A stretch of DNA of 58,112 bases from PALSA-607 sp036501485. Its GTDB lineage: Bacteria; Actinomycetota; Actinomycetes; Acidothermales; Acidothermaceae. The notes beneath the pieces are model-generated. The model saw nothing but the letters and a program-made list of their open reading frames with translations, was not told the DNA's origin and searched no databases. A program made the translations under genes and the position numbers. The first letter of the stretch is position 1. Each line of letters starts with the position of its first letter. Of this stretch, positions 16,028-23,952 are shown in pieces. Location of the stretch: NCBI GenBank assembly GCA_036501485.1, contig DASYAG010000062.1:1-58112 (forward strand). The letters are read 5' to 3'.

Positions 16028-17080
16028 ATGAGTGTCAGAGCGTTGTCTGTGGTGCCGGGCAAACCCGAGACGGCAGCTGTCACGGATCATGCGGATCCGA
16101 CGCTCGAAGAGGGCTCGCTCCTCGTGCAGGGGTTGCTGGTCGGGGTGTGCGGCACCGACATCGAGATCATCCAAGAGGGTTACGGATGGGTGCCACCAGG
16201 CCAGGACCGTCTCGTGATCGGCCATGAGTCCCTCGGGCAGGTGATCGAGGCGCCTGCAGACAGTGGCTTTGCGGCCGGCGATCTGGTGGCGGGCATCGTC
16301 CGGCGGCCAGACCCGCTGCCCTGCGAACCGTGCGGAATGGGGCAGTGGGATTTCTGCCGCAACGGCAACTACACCGAGCGCGGCATCAAGGAGCGGAACG
16401 GGTACGCGGCAAGCCAGTGGCGCGTCGAGCCCGAATTCACCGTCAAGCTCGATCCCCGACTCGGTGACTGCGGCGTGTTGATGGAGCCGACGTCGGTGGT
16501 GTCGAAGGCGTGGGAGCAGAGCGAGAAGATCGCGTCACGTGCGCCGTTCGAACGCAAGATCGCTCTGATCACCGGCGCGGGCCCGATCGGACTCTTGGCC
16601 GCCCTGCTCGGCGTCCAGCGCGGCTATGAAGTTCATGTTCTTGACCGGATGGATTCCGGGCCGAAGCCCGCGATCGTCCGTGACCTCGGTGCGAGTTACC
16701 ACAGCGGCGATGTGTCGGCCATCGGAATCAACCCGGACATCGTGATCGAGTGCACTGGCTACGGCCCGCTCGTCTTCGAGTTGACCGACGTCGTCGCGAA
16801 GGATGCCGTCATCTGCCTTGCCGGAATCGCCGGCGGGAGCAGCGCCGTCCCGACCAGTTTAAACATGATCAACAAGCAGATCGTGCTCGAGAACATTGTG
16901 TTGTTCGGCAGCGTGAACGCCGCGCGTCGCCACTATGAGCAGGCCGCGGAGGCGCTGGCGAAGGCAGACCTCGGCTGGCTTGCGCGCCTGGTGAGCCGCA
17001 AGGTCCCGCTGACGGACTTCGCCGACGCACTCGCGCGCAATGACGACGATGTCAAAGTCGCCATCGACCTGCGAAACTAA
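16028..17080 (+). CDS. Zinc-dependent glucose 1-dehydrogenase (MDR family)
   Basis: The 350-residue enzyme belongs to the medium-chain dehydrogenase group typified by archaeal glucose 1-dehydrogenase. It shows the catalytic-zinc segment VGVCGTDIEI, GHESLGQV, the structural-zinc region CEPCGMGQWDFC followed by the family-typical NYTERGIKERNGYAA, and a Rossmann motif GAGPIGLLAA. The C-terminal half matches the glucose dehydrogenase C-terminal domain (FGSVNAARRHYEQAAEAL). It would oxidise glucose or galactose to the lactone with NAD(P)+. Galactose oxidation would fit the galactoside island starting 1.6 kb downstream, but there is no operon link. Sugar preference cannot be read from sequence. Confidence 0.85.
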   Translation: MSVRALSVVPGKPETAAVTDHADPTLEEGSLLVQGLLVGVCGTDIEIIQEGYGWVPPGQDRLVIGHESLGQVIEAPADSGFAAGDLVAGIVRRPDPLPCEPCGMGQWDFCRNGNYTERGIKERNGYAASQWRVEPEFTVKLDPRLGDCGVLMEPTSVVSKAWEQSEKIASRAPFERKIALITGAGPIGLLAALLGVQRGYEVHVLDRMDSGPKPAIVRDLGASYHSGDVSAIGINPDIVIECTGYGPLVFELTDVVAKDAVICLAGIAGGSSAVPTSLNMINKQIVLENIVLFGSVNAARRHYEQAAEALAKADLGWLARLVSRKVPLTDFADALARNDDDVKVAIDLRN

Positions 17081-17124
17081 CCACCCGCCGTCCAGATCGT
17101 TCGACTTTCGAGGAGCGTCCAACC

Positions 17125-17505
17125 GTGGCCAGTGATCCCGAAGAGTTGCTGCGCTCGATCGAACGCACTCGCGAGGAGCTCGCGAACACGGTCGATACGA
17201 TCGCAGGCCGCCTCGACCCGAAGCGGGTCGCCAAGCGCGGGGTCGATGCGATGCGCGATGGCGTCACAACGGTGCTCGAAGGCGCTCGGGTGAAGCTGCA
17301 TCTGGGGCCGGAGGAAGGCGCAGCACCGGCTGCAGAGGCGCTGCAGTCACAGCCCCCGTCGCAGTCAAACGGGTCGGGCACGGCACAAGCTCGATTCGCG
17401 CAGATAGCGCCGGTAGTCAAGCGGGTGCCGAAGCCGGCCGCCGGCGGGATGGCGGCACTCCTCGCGCTGGCCGCGATCATGGCCGTGCGGCGAGCCCGTC
17501 GTTAA
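17125..17505 (+). CDS. DUF3618 family protein
   Basis: The 126-residue protein starts with the DUF3618 signature SDPEELLRSIERTREELANT and DTIAGRLDPKRVAKRG, a charged helical region. After a Gln/Ser/Pro-rich linker it ends in a hydrophobic segment, GGMAALLALAAIMAVRRARR, that looks like a C-terminal membrane helix with a positive cytoplasmic tail. Such proteins usually accompany phage-holin-like membrane proteins in actinobacteria, but no such neighbour exists here. It follows the glucose dehydrogenase by 44 bp and ends 22 bp before the convergent CWB2 gene. Function is unknown. Confidence 0.8.
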   Translation: MASDPEELLRSIERTREELANTVDTIAGRLDPKRVAKRGVDAMRDGVTTVLEGARVKLHLGPEEGAAPAAEALQSQPPSQSNGSGTAQARFAQIAPVVKRVPKPAAGGMAALLALAAIMAVRRARR

Positions 17506-17527
17506 ATAGCGCCCGTCGCTAGCGCCT

Positions 17528-18562
17528 TTACGACGCGGACGGCACCAGCACGAGCGCCTGTGCGATGGCTTTAGCGACCGGCGTACTGACGGCTGTCGTC
17601 CCGCCGAACAGCCAAGCGGACTGCACGGTATTGGAGTAGCGGTCGAAGTAGCTCTGCATCGAAGCGGGCAGTGGCAAGTTGCTCGGGACCAGCAGCATGG
17701 GGGCGCCGTCGATGCCCGCGAGCGCGCCGCCGGAAAGCGCGTCGGGGAACGCCACGCCACTCGCGATCGCCACGATCGACGGTGATGCGAACAGCTGGTT
17801 CGCTACCAGGATCGACGTCGCGTAGCGGTCGGCACCGACCAGGGGCTGCGCGGTCGGGTCGGCTGCGGCGGCTGGGCCGCCGATTGCGTAGCGGATGTCC
17901 TTCGGGTGGGCCGCGACGTACGTCGCCGTCTCGGGAGCTTGGACGTGGCCGGCGGTCAGCAGGATCACTCCGTGGCTGAGCGCGGCTGCCGGACCAGCGG
18001 AGAGACCGTCAGGAAAGTTGGTGCCGTCGACCTCGAACACGGTCGGCGGGTCACCCAGGATGTTCGCGATCTTGACCGCGGTGTCATATCTGTCGGTGCC
18101 GTCGACCCGCACCGGGTTGTAGCCAAGGGCCTGCAGATTGGTGCCGACATTCGCGGAGATGGCGTCCGTGCCGCCGAGCAAGTAGACCGTGTGGCCGAGA
18201 GCAAGAACACGCTGAATCTCAAGCCGTACCGCGTCCGTGAGTCCCGAGCTCGGTGTGAGCAGCAATGGACCCTGGAATCGGGCCGCGAGCGGCCCACCCG
18301 CGAGTTCGTCCGCGAAATCGTCCGCGCGGGCGAGGACGACGGCCGTCGCCGAAAGCTTGTTCGGGAAGCCGATCTGAGAGGTCCGTACCGATGTGGCGAT
18401 GCGATCGGCGCCGGCGACCCGGGTCAGCGTGCCTTGGCCGGTCGTCGGTGGAGGCGTCGGCGTGGGCGTCGCGGCCATTGCCGATCCAGCCGCGCTTGGC
18501 AGCGCAATCGTCACGGAAGCCAGCGCCGCAAGCGTCGCTGCGACCGCACCGATCACTCGCAT
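17528..18562 (-). CDS. Secreted protein with three cell-wall-binding repeat 2 domains (paralog)
   Basis: This 344-residue protein has the same length and plan as the product of 14233-15267. It has a signal peptide (LAALASVTIALPSAAGSAMA), a short Thr/Pro linker, then three CWB2 repeats recognised by RVAGADRIATS, RVDGTDRYDTA and LVGADRYATS, each with a matching FADELAGGP / FPDGLSAGP / FPDALSGG segment. The repeat cores are clearly diverged from the other copy, so the duplication is old. It is monocistronic, with a 130-bp gap to the divergently placed end of galK. A role on the cell surface is inferred from the family. Confidence 0.87.
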   Translation of the reverse strand: MRVIGAVAATLAALASVTIALPSAAGSAMAATPTPTPPPTTGQGTLTRVAGADRIATSVRTSQIGFPNKLSATAVVLARADDFADELAGGPLAARFQGPLLLTPSSGLTDAVRLEIQRVLALGHTVYLLGGTDAISANVGTNLQALGYNPVRVDGTDRYDTAVKIANILGDPPTVFEVDGTNFPDGLSAGPAAALSHGVILLTAGHVQAPETATYVAAHPKDIRYAIGGPAAAADPTAQPLVGADRYATSILVANQLFASPSIVAIASGVAFPDALSGGALAGIDGAPMLLVPSNLPLPASMQSYFDRYSNTVQSAWLFGGTTAVSTPVAKAIAQALVLVPSAS

Positions 18563-18692
18563 CGCGTGATCCCCCTGGAAATCGGCTACGTCTGTTCCGG
18601 TACGCGGACCACCGAGAAACTCCGACGATCCCTTCGCGGCACCCTAACCGACAGTCCTGGCACACGCGATGAAGGTGGCAGCGGTGACGCGG

Positions 18693-19835
18693 TCACGAGT
18701 CGCGGCTTGCTCCGGTTGATGCGTGCGCAGACCAGATCTGAGGTGCCGCGAAGCCGTTGTGGTCGAACGCCGCCTCGACCGTGCGACTGACCTCATCGAG
18801 GCTTGCCTCGTGAATGAGGGCAATCGCGCTCCCACCGAAACCGCCGCCGGTCATCCGCGCACCGAGCGCACCTGCGCTGATAGCCGCATCGACGGCGGTG
18901 TCGAGCTCAGCCACGCTGATCTCGAAGTCGTCGCGCATCGATCGGTGGGATTGGGTGAGGATCGGACCAACGTCACGTAATGCACCGCTGGCCAGCAGGT
19001 CGACCATCGTCAACACGCGGTCGTTTTCGGTGATGATGTGCCGCGCGCGTCGCCGCAGGGCGTCGTCGTCGAGCTGGGCCAGCGCCGACTCGAGCGCCGA
19101 CCCCGGAATGTCGCGCAGGTAGGGCACCCCAAGCTGTCGCGCCGCCTCTTCGCACGCCCTGCGACGTTCGGCGTATCCGCCGCCGGCGTGGGCGTGGTGT
19201 GCTCGGGTGTCGATCACCAGTACAGCGAGTCCTTCATCGTGTGGCGCGAACGGCTCTTGCTCTCTGACGTCGTCGCGCACGTCGAAGAAGAGGGCGTGAT
19301 CGGCTTCGCACACGCACGCCGCCATCTGGTCCATCAGGCCACACGGAACGCCGACGTAGTTGTTCTCGGCATACTGCGCGATCCGTGCCAGCTCGGCGCG
19401 CGCAATATCGATCTCGTAGAGCTCCGCAGCGGCAAGACCGGCTGCACATTCAATAGCGGCGGACGACGACAAGCCCGCGCCGCTTGGCACCTGACCGTCG
19501 AGCACGATGTCGAGGCCGCCGACGCGGTGCCCGGCACCGCGCAAGGCCCATAACACGCCGAGTGCGTAGCTCGCCCAGTCGCTCGCAATGTCGGGGTTCA
19601 GGTCGTCGATCGCCAACTCGATGAACTCCCCTGGGCGCTGCAGCGACTGCACCGAAACTCGATCGTCGTCGCGACGCGAGACCGCCGCATGTGCTCGCAG
19701 ATTGATCGCGAACGGCAGAACGTAACCGCCGTTGTAGTCAGTGTGCTCACCCATGAGATTGACCCGGCCGGGCGCCGACCACACGCCGGTCGGCGGCCGG
19801 TCGAAGCTCTCCGTGAACAGGTCGGCAGCGGTCAC
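18693..19835 (-). CDS. galK: Galactokinase
   Basis: The 380-residue GHMP kinase phosphorylates alpha-D-galactose at C1. The galactokinase signature GRVNLMGEHTDYNGGYVLPF lies at residues about 24-43, the ATP-binding GHMP motif appears as PSGAGLSSSAA, and the C-terminal motif is GARMTGGGFGGSAIAL. It is the last gene of a galT-galE-galK operon; its ATG overlaps the galE stop by 4 bp (ATGA type), implying coupled translation. The product feeds GalT in the Leloir pathway and would handle galactose released by the GH42 and GH36 enzymes encoded nearby. Confidence 0.96.
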   Translation of the reverse strand: MTAADLFTESFDRPPTGVWSAPGRVNLMGEHTDYNGGYVLPFAINLRAHAAVSRRDDDRVSVQSLQRPGEFIELAIDDLNPDIASDWASYALGVLWALRGAGHRVGGLDIVLDGQVPSGAGLSSSAAIECAAGLAAAELYEIDIARAELARIAQYAENNYVGVPCGLMDQMAACVCEADHALFFDVRDDVREQEPFAPHDEGLAVLVIDTRAHHAHAGGGYAERRRACEEAARQLGVPYLRDIPGSALESALAQLDDDALRRRARHIITENDRVLTMVDLLASGALRDVGPILTQSHRSMRDDFEISVAELDTAVDAAISAGALGARMTGGGFGGSAIALIHEASLDEVSRTVEAAFDHNGFAAPQIWSAHASTGASRDS

Positions 19836-20800
19836 GGGCGTGCCGTCTTCTTCATGCTGAGGTGGAAATCCCAGGCATCGGAGACGATTTGGGTTAGGTC
19901 GGCGGTCGGTGTCCAGCCGAGCTCGACAGACGCGAGGTCGTGCGATGCGACGAGCTCCGCAGGGTCGCCGGCTCGCCTCGCGGTTTCGCGTGTCGGCACA
20001 TTGCGACCGGTGACGGTCTGCACCGTTTCGACGACCTCGCGAACCGAGAACCCGCCGCCGTTGCCGAGGTTACAGATCAGGTGCGTGCCCTCACGTGCTG
20101 CGTCTAACGCGAGCACGTGCGCTCGGGCCAGATCTTCGACGTGAACGTAATCGCGAATGCAGGTGCCGTCGGGTGTCGGCCAGTCGGTGCCGTATACGTC
20201 GAGTGCAGGGCGCAAGCCATCGGCGGCGTCAAGTGCGATCGGGATCAAATGGGTCTCGGTCGCGTGCCGTTCACCCGCGCCGCGTGATGCTCCGGCCACG
20301 TTGAAGTATCGCAAGCTGACGGCGCCGAGCCCGTGCGCACTTGTCTCGTCGCGGATCATGAGATCGACGGCCAGCTTCGTCGCGCCGTAGGCGCTCGTCG
20401 GCTGGGTGCGCGCGGTCTCGCGGATCGGGATCTCGTCAGGCTCCCCATAAACCGCTGCGGTAGAAGAAAAAACGAATCGCGAGACGCCGTGTGCGGTGAC
20501 CGCGTCGAGGAGGTCGCGGCTACCGCCCACATTGTTGTGCCAATAGCGCGACGGTTCGACCATCGACTCGCCGACCACCGACTTCGCTGCGAAGTGCAGC
20601 ACGCCGTCGTAGCGCGCACGCGCAAGGACGTCGGTCGCATGGCTGAGGTCGGTCTCGACAAACTCGGCGCCGTCGGCAACAGCATCGGCGTGTCCGGTCG
20701 ATAGGTCATCGAGAACGGTGACCTCGTGCCCTTCATCGAGCAGCAGCCTGCTGACGACGCTTCCGATGTAGCCTGCGCCGCCGGTGACGAGCAGTTTCAC
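19832..20800 (-). CDS. galE: UDP-glucose 4-epimerase
   Basis: The 322-residue extended short-chain dehydrogenase begins MKLLVTGGAGYIGSVVSRLL with the NAD-binding GxxGxxG. It has the catalytic pair FSSTAAVYG and YGATKLAVD (YxxxK) and the substrate segment SLRYFNVAGA. It interconverts UDP-galactose and UDP-glucose, closing the Leloir cycle. Four-base overlaps with galT upstream and galK downstream place it in the middle of the operon. Confidence 0.95.
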   Translation of the reverse strand: MKLLVTGGAGYIGSVVSRLLLDEGHEVTVLDDLSTGHADAVADGAEFVETDLSHATDVLARARYDGVLHFAAKSVVGESMVEPSRYWHNNVGGSRDLLDAVTAHGVSRFVFSSTAAVYGEPDEIPIRETARTQPTSAYGATKLAVDLMIRDETSAHGLGAVSLRYFNVAGASRGAGERHATETHLIPIALDAADGLRPALDVYGTDWPTPDGTCIRDYVHVEDLARAHVLALDAAREGTHLICNLGNGGGFSVREVVETVQTVTGRNVPTRETARRAGDPAELVASHDLASVELGWTPTADLTQIVSDAWDFHLSMKKTARP

Positions 20801-21987
20801 CGAAGGTTGCCGTACTCTGCCGCATCGGCGATGAGGTCGGCGATGTCAGGCGTCACCGAGCGCAGCAGTTTGGCCGCCTCTTCGGGCAGTACATCGTTCA
20901 CGAAGGCCCCCATGGCCGACTCGGAGCCCGCGAGGTACTTCAGCTTCCCCGGGGCTCTCCTGATCGAGAACACCTCAAGGTGAAGATACGCGAGGTCGCG
21001 GTCGCTCCTGACCGGCGCCTGGTGCCACGCGGCTATGTAGGGCAGCGAGTCGTCGTAGACGGCCTCCATGCGGCGCAGGACCTCGAGGTAGACCCGGCTC
21101 AGATCGGCCCGCTCCTCTTCGGTGAGTGACGGGAGATCGGGAACCTGGCGGTTCGGGTAGAGATGAACCTCCAGTGGCCACCGTGCGGCGAAGGGGACGA
21201 AGGCTGTCCAGCACGACGACTGCACCACGACGCGCTCGCCGGACCGCGTCTCTGCCGTGACGACGTCGGCGAAGAGGTTGCGACCGGTCGCATCGGCGTG
21301 GGCCCGCGCGCTGGCCAGCATCTGCTTGGTTTTCGGTGTGACGTACGGGTAGCCGTAGATCTGCCCGTGCGGGTGGCTGAGAGTGACCCCGATTTCTTCT
21401 CCGCGGTTTTCGAAACAGAAGACCTGCTCGATCTTCGGGTTCCGCGAGAGCTCTTCGGTGCGGTCGACCCATGCGTCAATGACGGTCCGTACTCGGGCCG
21501 GCGTCAGCGAGGAGAAGGCGGCGTCATGGTCTGAGGTGAAACAGACAACCTCGCAACGACCGAAGCCTGGAGCCGACGTGAACAGGCCGTCGGCGTTAGC
21601 GCCACTTTGATCGAGCTCGTCACTGACCCACGAGCCAAGCGAGAACGAGGGGAATCGATTCTCGAACACCACGACGTCGTAGTCGGTGGCCGGGATCTCC
21701 GACAAGTGGGTCGCGTTCGAAGGGCACAGCGGGCATTCGCTCTCGGGCGGCAGGTAGGTGCGGGTCTGCCGATGACCGGCGATCGCCACCCACTCGTCGA
21801 GGATCCGATCGAGCCGCAGCGTCGAGGAGGGGTGCGATGTCGGCAGCACTCGGCGGTCAACGAGCTTCGTTCGGTCGGCGTCGGTGGCCGGCTCGTCGAA
21901 GTAGATCAACTCACGACCGTCAGCTAACAAGGTGCTGGTCTTGTGAGCATGGCCCCGGCGGGCTTCGTGATCAGGCAGTGCACTCAC
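20797..21987 (-). CDS. galT: Galactose-1-phosphate uridylyltransferase
   Basis: The 396-residue enzyme exchanges UMP between UDP-glucose and galactose-1-phosphate. It shows RELIYFDE and DEWVAIAGHRQTRTYLPP near the N-terminus, the zinc-type CPLC, and the active-site LSHPHGQIYGYPYV whose HPH includes the nucleophilic histidine. I chose the GTG at 21987, about 20 residues before RELIYFDE as usual for the family. The frame remains open to 22251, but that would overlap the divergent mutarotase and add no family sequence. It is the first gene of the galT-galE-galK operon; its promoter must lie in the 190-bp gap to the mutarotase. Confidence 0.92.
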   Translation of the reverse strand: MSALPDHEARRGHAHKTSTLLADGRELIYFDEPATDADRTKLVDRRVLPTSHPSSTLRLDRILDEWVAIAGHRQTRTYLPPESECPLCPSNATHLSEIPATDYDVVVFENRFPSFSLGSWVSDELDQSGANADGLFTSAPGFGRCEVVCFTSDHDAAFSSLTPARVRTVIDAWVDRTEELSRNPKIEQVFCFENRGEEIGVTLSHPHGQIYGYPYVTPKTKQMLASARAHADATGRNLFADVVTAETRSGERVVVQSSCWTAFVPFAARWPLEVHLYPNRQVPDLPSLTEEERADLSRVYLEVLRRMEAVYDDSLPYIAAWHQAPVRSDRDLAYLHLEVFSIRRAPGKLKYLAGSESAMGAFVNDVLPEEAAKLLRSVTPDIADLIADAAEYGNLR

Positions 21988-22177
21988 CGGGCTGCGTCCC
22001 GTGCCTCCGCAACCACCAGCTGCCTGCCTTTCGCGATCCGACGCAACGACGAGCCGAGGTCGGCCCGAGGCTGGCACAGGAAACCTGTTGAAGTCAACAA
22101 GAACGATAGCGCAGGTTGTTCGGACTCGTTCGGCTCTGATGATTAGCGAATGATCAGCGGATGTGTACCCTGAGCCC
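21988..22177. promoter_or_regulatory. Divergent galT / mutarotase control region
   Basis: This gap separates the start of the gal operon from the divergent aldose 1-epimerase. It holds an adjacent direct repeat GTTCGGACTC-GTTCGGCTCT (about 22109-22128) followed by an AT-richer stretch GATGATTAGCGAATGATC, plausible promoter or operator sequence. The DeoR regulator encoded at 23128-23952 is the nearest candidate to bind here. No exact promoter hexamers are claimed. Confidence 0.4.
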
Positions 22178-23131
22178 GTGCCCGAGCAGACCAGCATGCC
22201 CGAGCAGCGCACGCCCCACCGCTCGGCGCCGAGCGGCACCCAGTACCGCATCGCTCATGGCAACCAGCACGCGACCATCGTCGAGGTCGGCGCCGCAGTG
22301 CGCGAGTACCGCGATGGCGACCGGGAGATCTTCCAGTCTTATGCCGAGCGCACGGTCTCCTGGGCCTACCACGGCGCGGTTCTGGTGCCCTGGCCGAATC
22401 GGCTGCGCGACGGGAAGTATGACTTCGACGGCGAGGCACAGCAGGTCGCACTCACCGAGCCGAAAAACCACAACGCACTCCATGGCCTCGCGGCATGGTT
22501 GCCCTGGACGCTGGTCGAGCACGCACCCACAGGCGTCACGCTGCGGTGCCGGCTCTTGCCCAGCCCTGGCTATCCCTTCCAGCTCGACACCGTGGTGCGT
22601 TACGAGCTGCGCGACGAGGGTCTCGTTGTCAGGACGACCTCGACCAACGTCGGCGAACACACGTGTCCGTACGCTCTCGGCTTCCATCCATATGTGTCTG
22701 CCGGGCCAGGCGCGTCCATCGACGACTGCACGCTGCACATGGACGCGTCGCGCCGGCTGCTCGTCGATGATCGATTGATACCCGTCGGCCATGAGTCCGT
22801 CGAGGGCACGGCGTACGACTTCCGTGGCGACGTACCGCTCGCCGGCCGCGTTCTTGACACGGGATTCACCGACGTGACCGCCGACGCCGATGGGATTTCG
22901 TTCGTGCGTGTCACCGGCCCAGACGGTCGCAGCGTCGAGGTGTGGGCGGATGCCAACTTCGGGTTCTGGCAGGTCTACACGGGCGAGGACCTACGGGAAC
23001 CGCTGCGGCGCCGCAGCCTCGCGGTTGAGCCGATGACCGCGGCCGCGAACGCGTTCGAGACTGGTTGGGGCTTGCAGCGCCTCGAGCCAGGGGAGTCCGT
23101 CACCACATCGTGGGGCGCCCGCCTGCGCTAG
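22178..23131 (+). CDS. Aldose 1-epimerase (galactose mutarotase-like)
   Basis: The 317-residue protein is a galactose mutarotase-like enzyme that interconverts alpha and beta anomers. GalK needs the alpha form, while beta-galactosidase releases the beta form. Visible motifs are PWPNRLRDGKYDFDG, NHNALHGL with a family histidine, ALGFHPYV, and LAVEPMTAAANAF with the catalytic glutamate. The start is uncertain: GTG 22178 is used here, GTG 22163 and ATG 22196 are in frame and equally possible since the N-terminus is not conserved. It is divergent from galT, and its stop overlaps that of the convergent DeoR gene by 4 bp. Confidence 0.87.
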   Translation: MPEQTSMPEQRTPHRSAPSGTQYRIAHGNQHATIVEVGAAVREYRDGDREIFQSYAERTVSWAYHGAVLVPWPNRLRDGKYDFDGEAQQVALTEPKNHNALHGLAAWLPWTLVEHAPTGVTLRCRLLPSPGYPFQLDTVVRYELRDEGLVVRTTSTNVGEHTCPYALGFHPYVSAGPGASIDDCTLHMDASRRLLVDDRLIPVGHESVEGTAYDFRGDVPLAGRVLDTGFTDVTADADGISFVRVTGPDGRSVEVWADANFGFWQVYTGEDLREPLRRRSLAVEPMTAAANAFETGWGLQRLEPGESVTTSWGARLR

Positions 23132-23952
23132 ATCTGACGGACGGCGGCGAGCCCGCCTGCTTCGCTGTCGGGCCCGGTGCCAGCGACGATGACGCGGTCG
23201 ATGTGCTCCGAAGCCGTCGCACGCGCGTCGTCTGACAGGCCGGGATCGGTGATCAGGACGTCGGCTTCGTCGAGATCGGCAAACGAACTCAACCCCACCG
23301 TGCCCCACTTCGTGTGGTCAGCCAGGAGCACGACCTGGCGCGCGCCACGGATAAACGCCCGGTTGGTCTCTGACTCGGCCAGGTTGGGGGTGGTGAGGCC
23401 GGCGTGCGGATCCATGCCGTGGCAGCCGAGGAAAAAGATGTCGAAGTGCAGCGATCGGATCGCGAGGTCGGCGACCGGTCCCACCAACGCGTCGGACGGC
23501 GTGCGGATCCCACCGGTGAGGATCACGGTCGGTGCGCCCGGTGCTTGTTGCAGCACATCGATGACCCGGATCGAGTTGGTGACGATCGTGAGGTCTCGAA
23601 CGTGCGTGATGCGTTGTGCGAGCGCGAACGTCGTGGTGCCACCGGACAACGCAATCGCGGTGCCAGGGCGGACCAATCGCGCGGCAGCCGCTGCGATGGC
23701 TTCCTTCTCCGAGAGTTCGCGCGACGACTTCGCCACGAACCCGGGCTCGTCCATGCTCGGCGCCGACGCAACGGTCGCGCCGCCGTGCACTTTCTCGATC
23801 AGGTTGTGGCGGGCCAAGACGTCGAGGTCGCGGCGGACCGTCATGTCCGACACCCCGAGGAGTTCGGTCAGCTCGCTGACGCGCACCCCGCCCGAGCGCC
23901 TGACGTGCTCGAGGATCATCGACTGCCGCTGCTTGGCGAGCACTGCGCTCAC
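23128..23952 (-). CDS. DeoR/GlpR-family transcriptional regulator
   Basis: The 274-residue protein has an N-terminal DeoR helix-turn-helix (VSELTELLGVSDMTVRRDLD, then LIEKVHGGA). A sugar-phosphate isomerase-like effector domain follows with SGGTTTFALAQ and the conserved FFLGCHGMDP stretch. DeoR-type repressors of sugar catabolism typically respond to a phosphorylated sugar; galactose-1-phosphate or a related intermediate is the natural guess here. Its ATG overlaps the upstream beta-galactosidase stop by 4 bp, so it is co-transcribed with that enzyme. Likely targets are the 26.0-26.4 kb divergent region and the galT/mutarotase gap. Confidence 0.9.
   Translation of the reverse strand: MSAVLAKQRQSMILEHVRRSGGVRVSELTELLGVSDMTVRRDLDVLARHNLIEKVHGGATVASAPSMDEPGFVAKSSRELSEKEAIAAAAARLVRPGTAIALSGGTTTFALAQRITHVRDLTIVTNSIRVIDVLQQAPGAPTVILTGGIRTPSDALVGPVADLAIRSLHFDIFFLGCHGMDPHAGLTTPNLAESETNRAFIRGARQVVLLADHTKWGTVGLSSFADLDEADVLITDPGLSDDARATASEHIDRVIVAGTGPDSEAGGLAAVRQI

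Noticed and set aside
18563..18692. Possible c-di-AMP (ydaO-type) riboswitch upstream of the second CWB2 gene
   Set aside because: I looked for the conserved core because such switches often precede cell-wall genes, but could not match the pairing and conserved bases.
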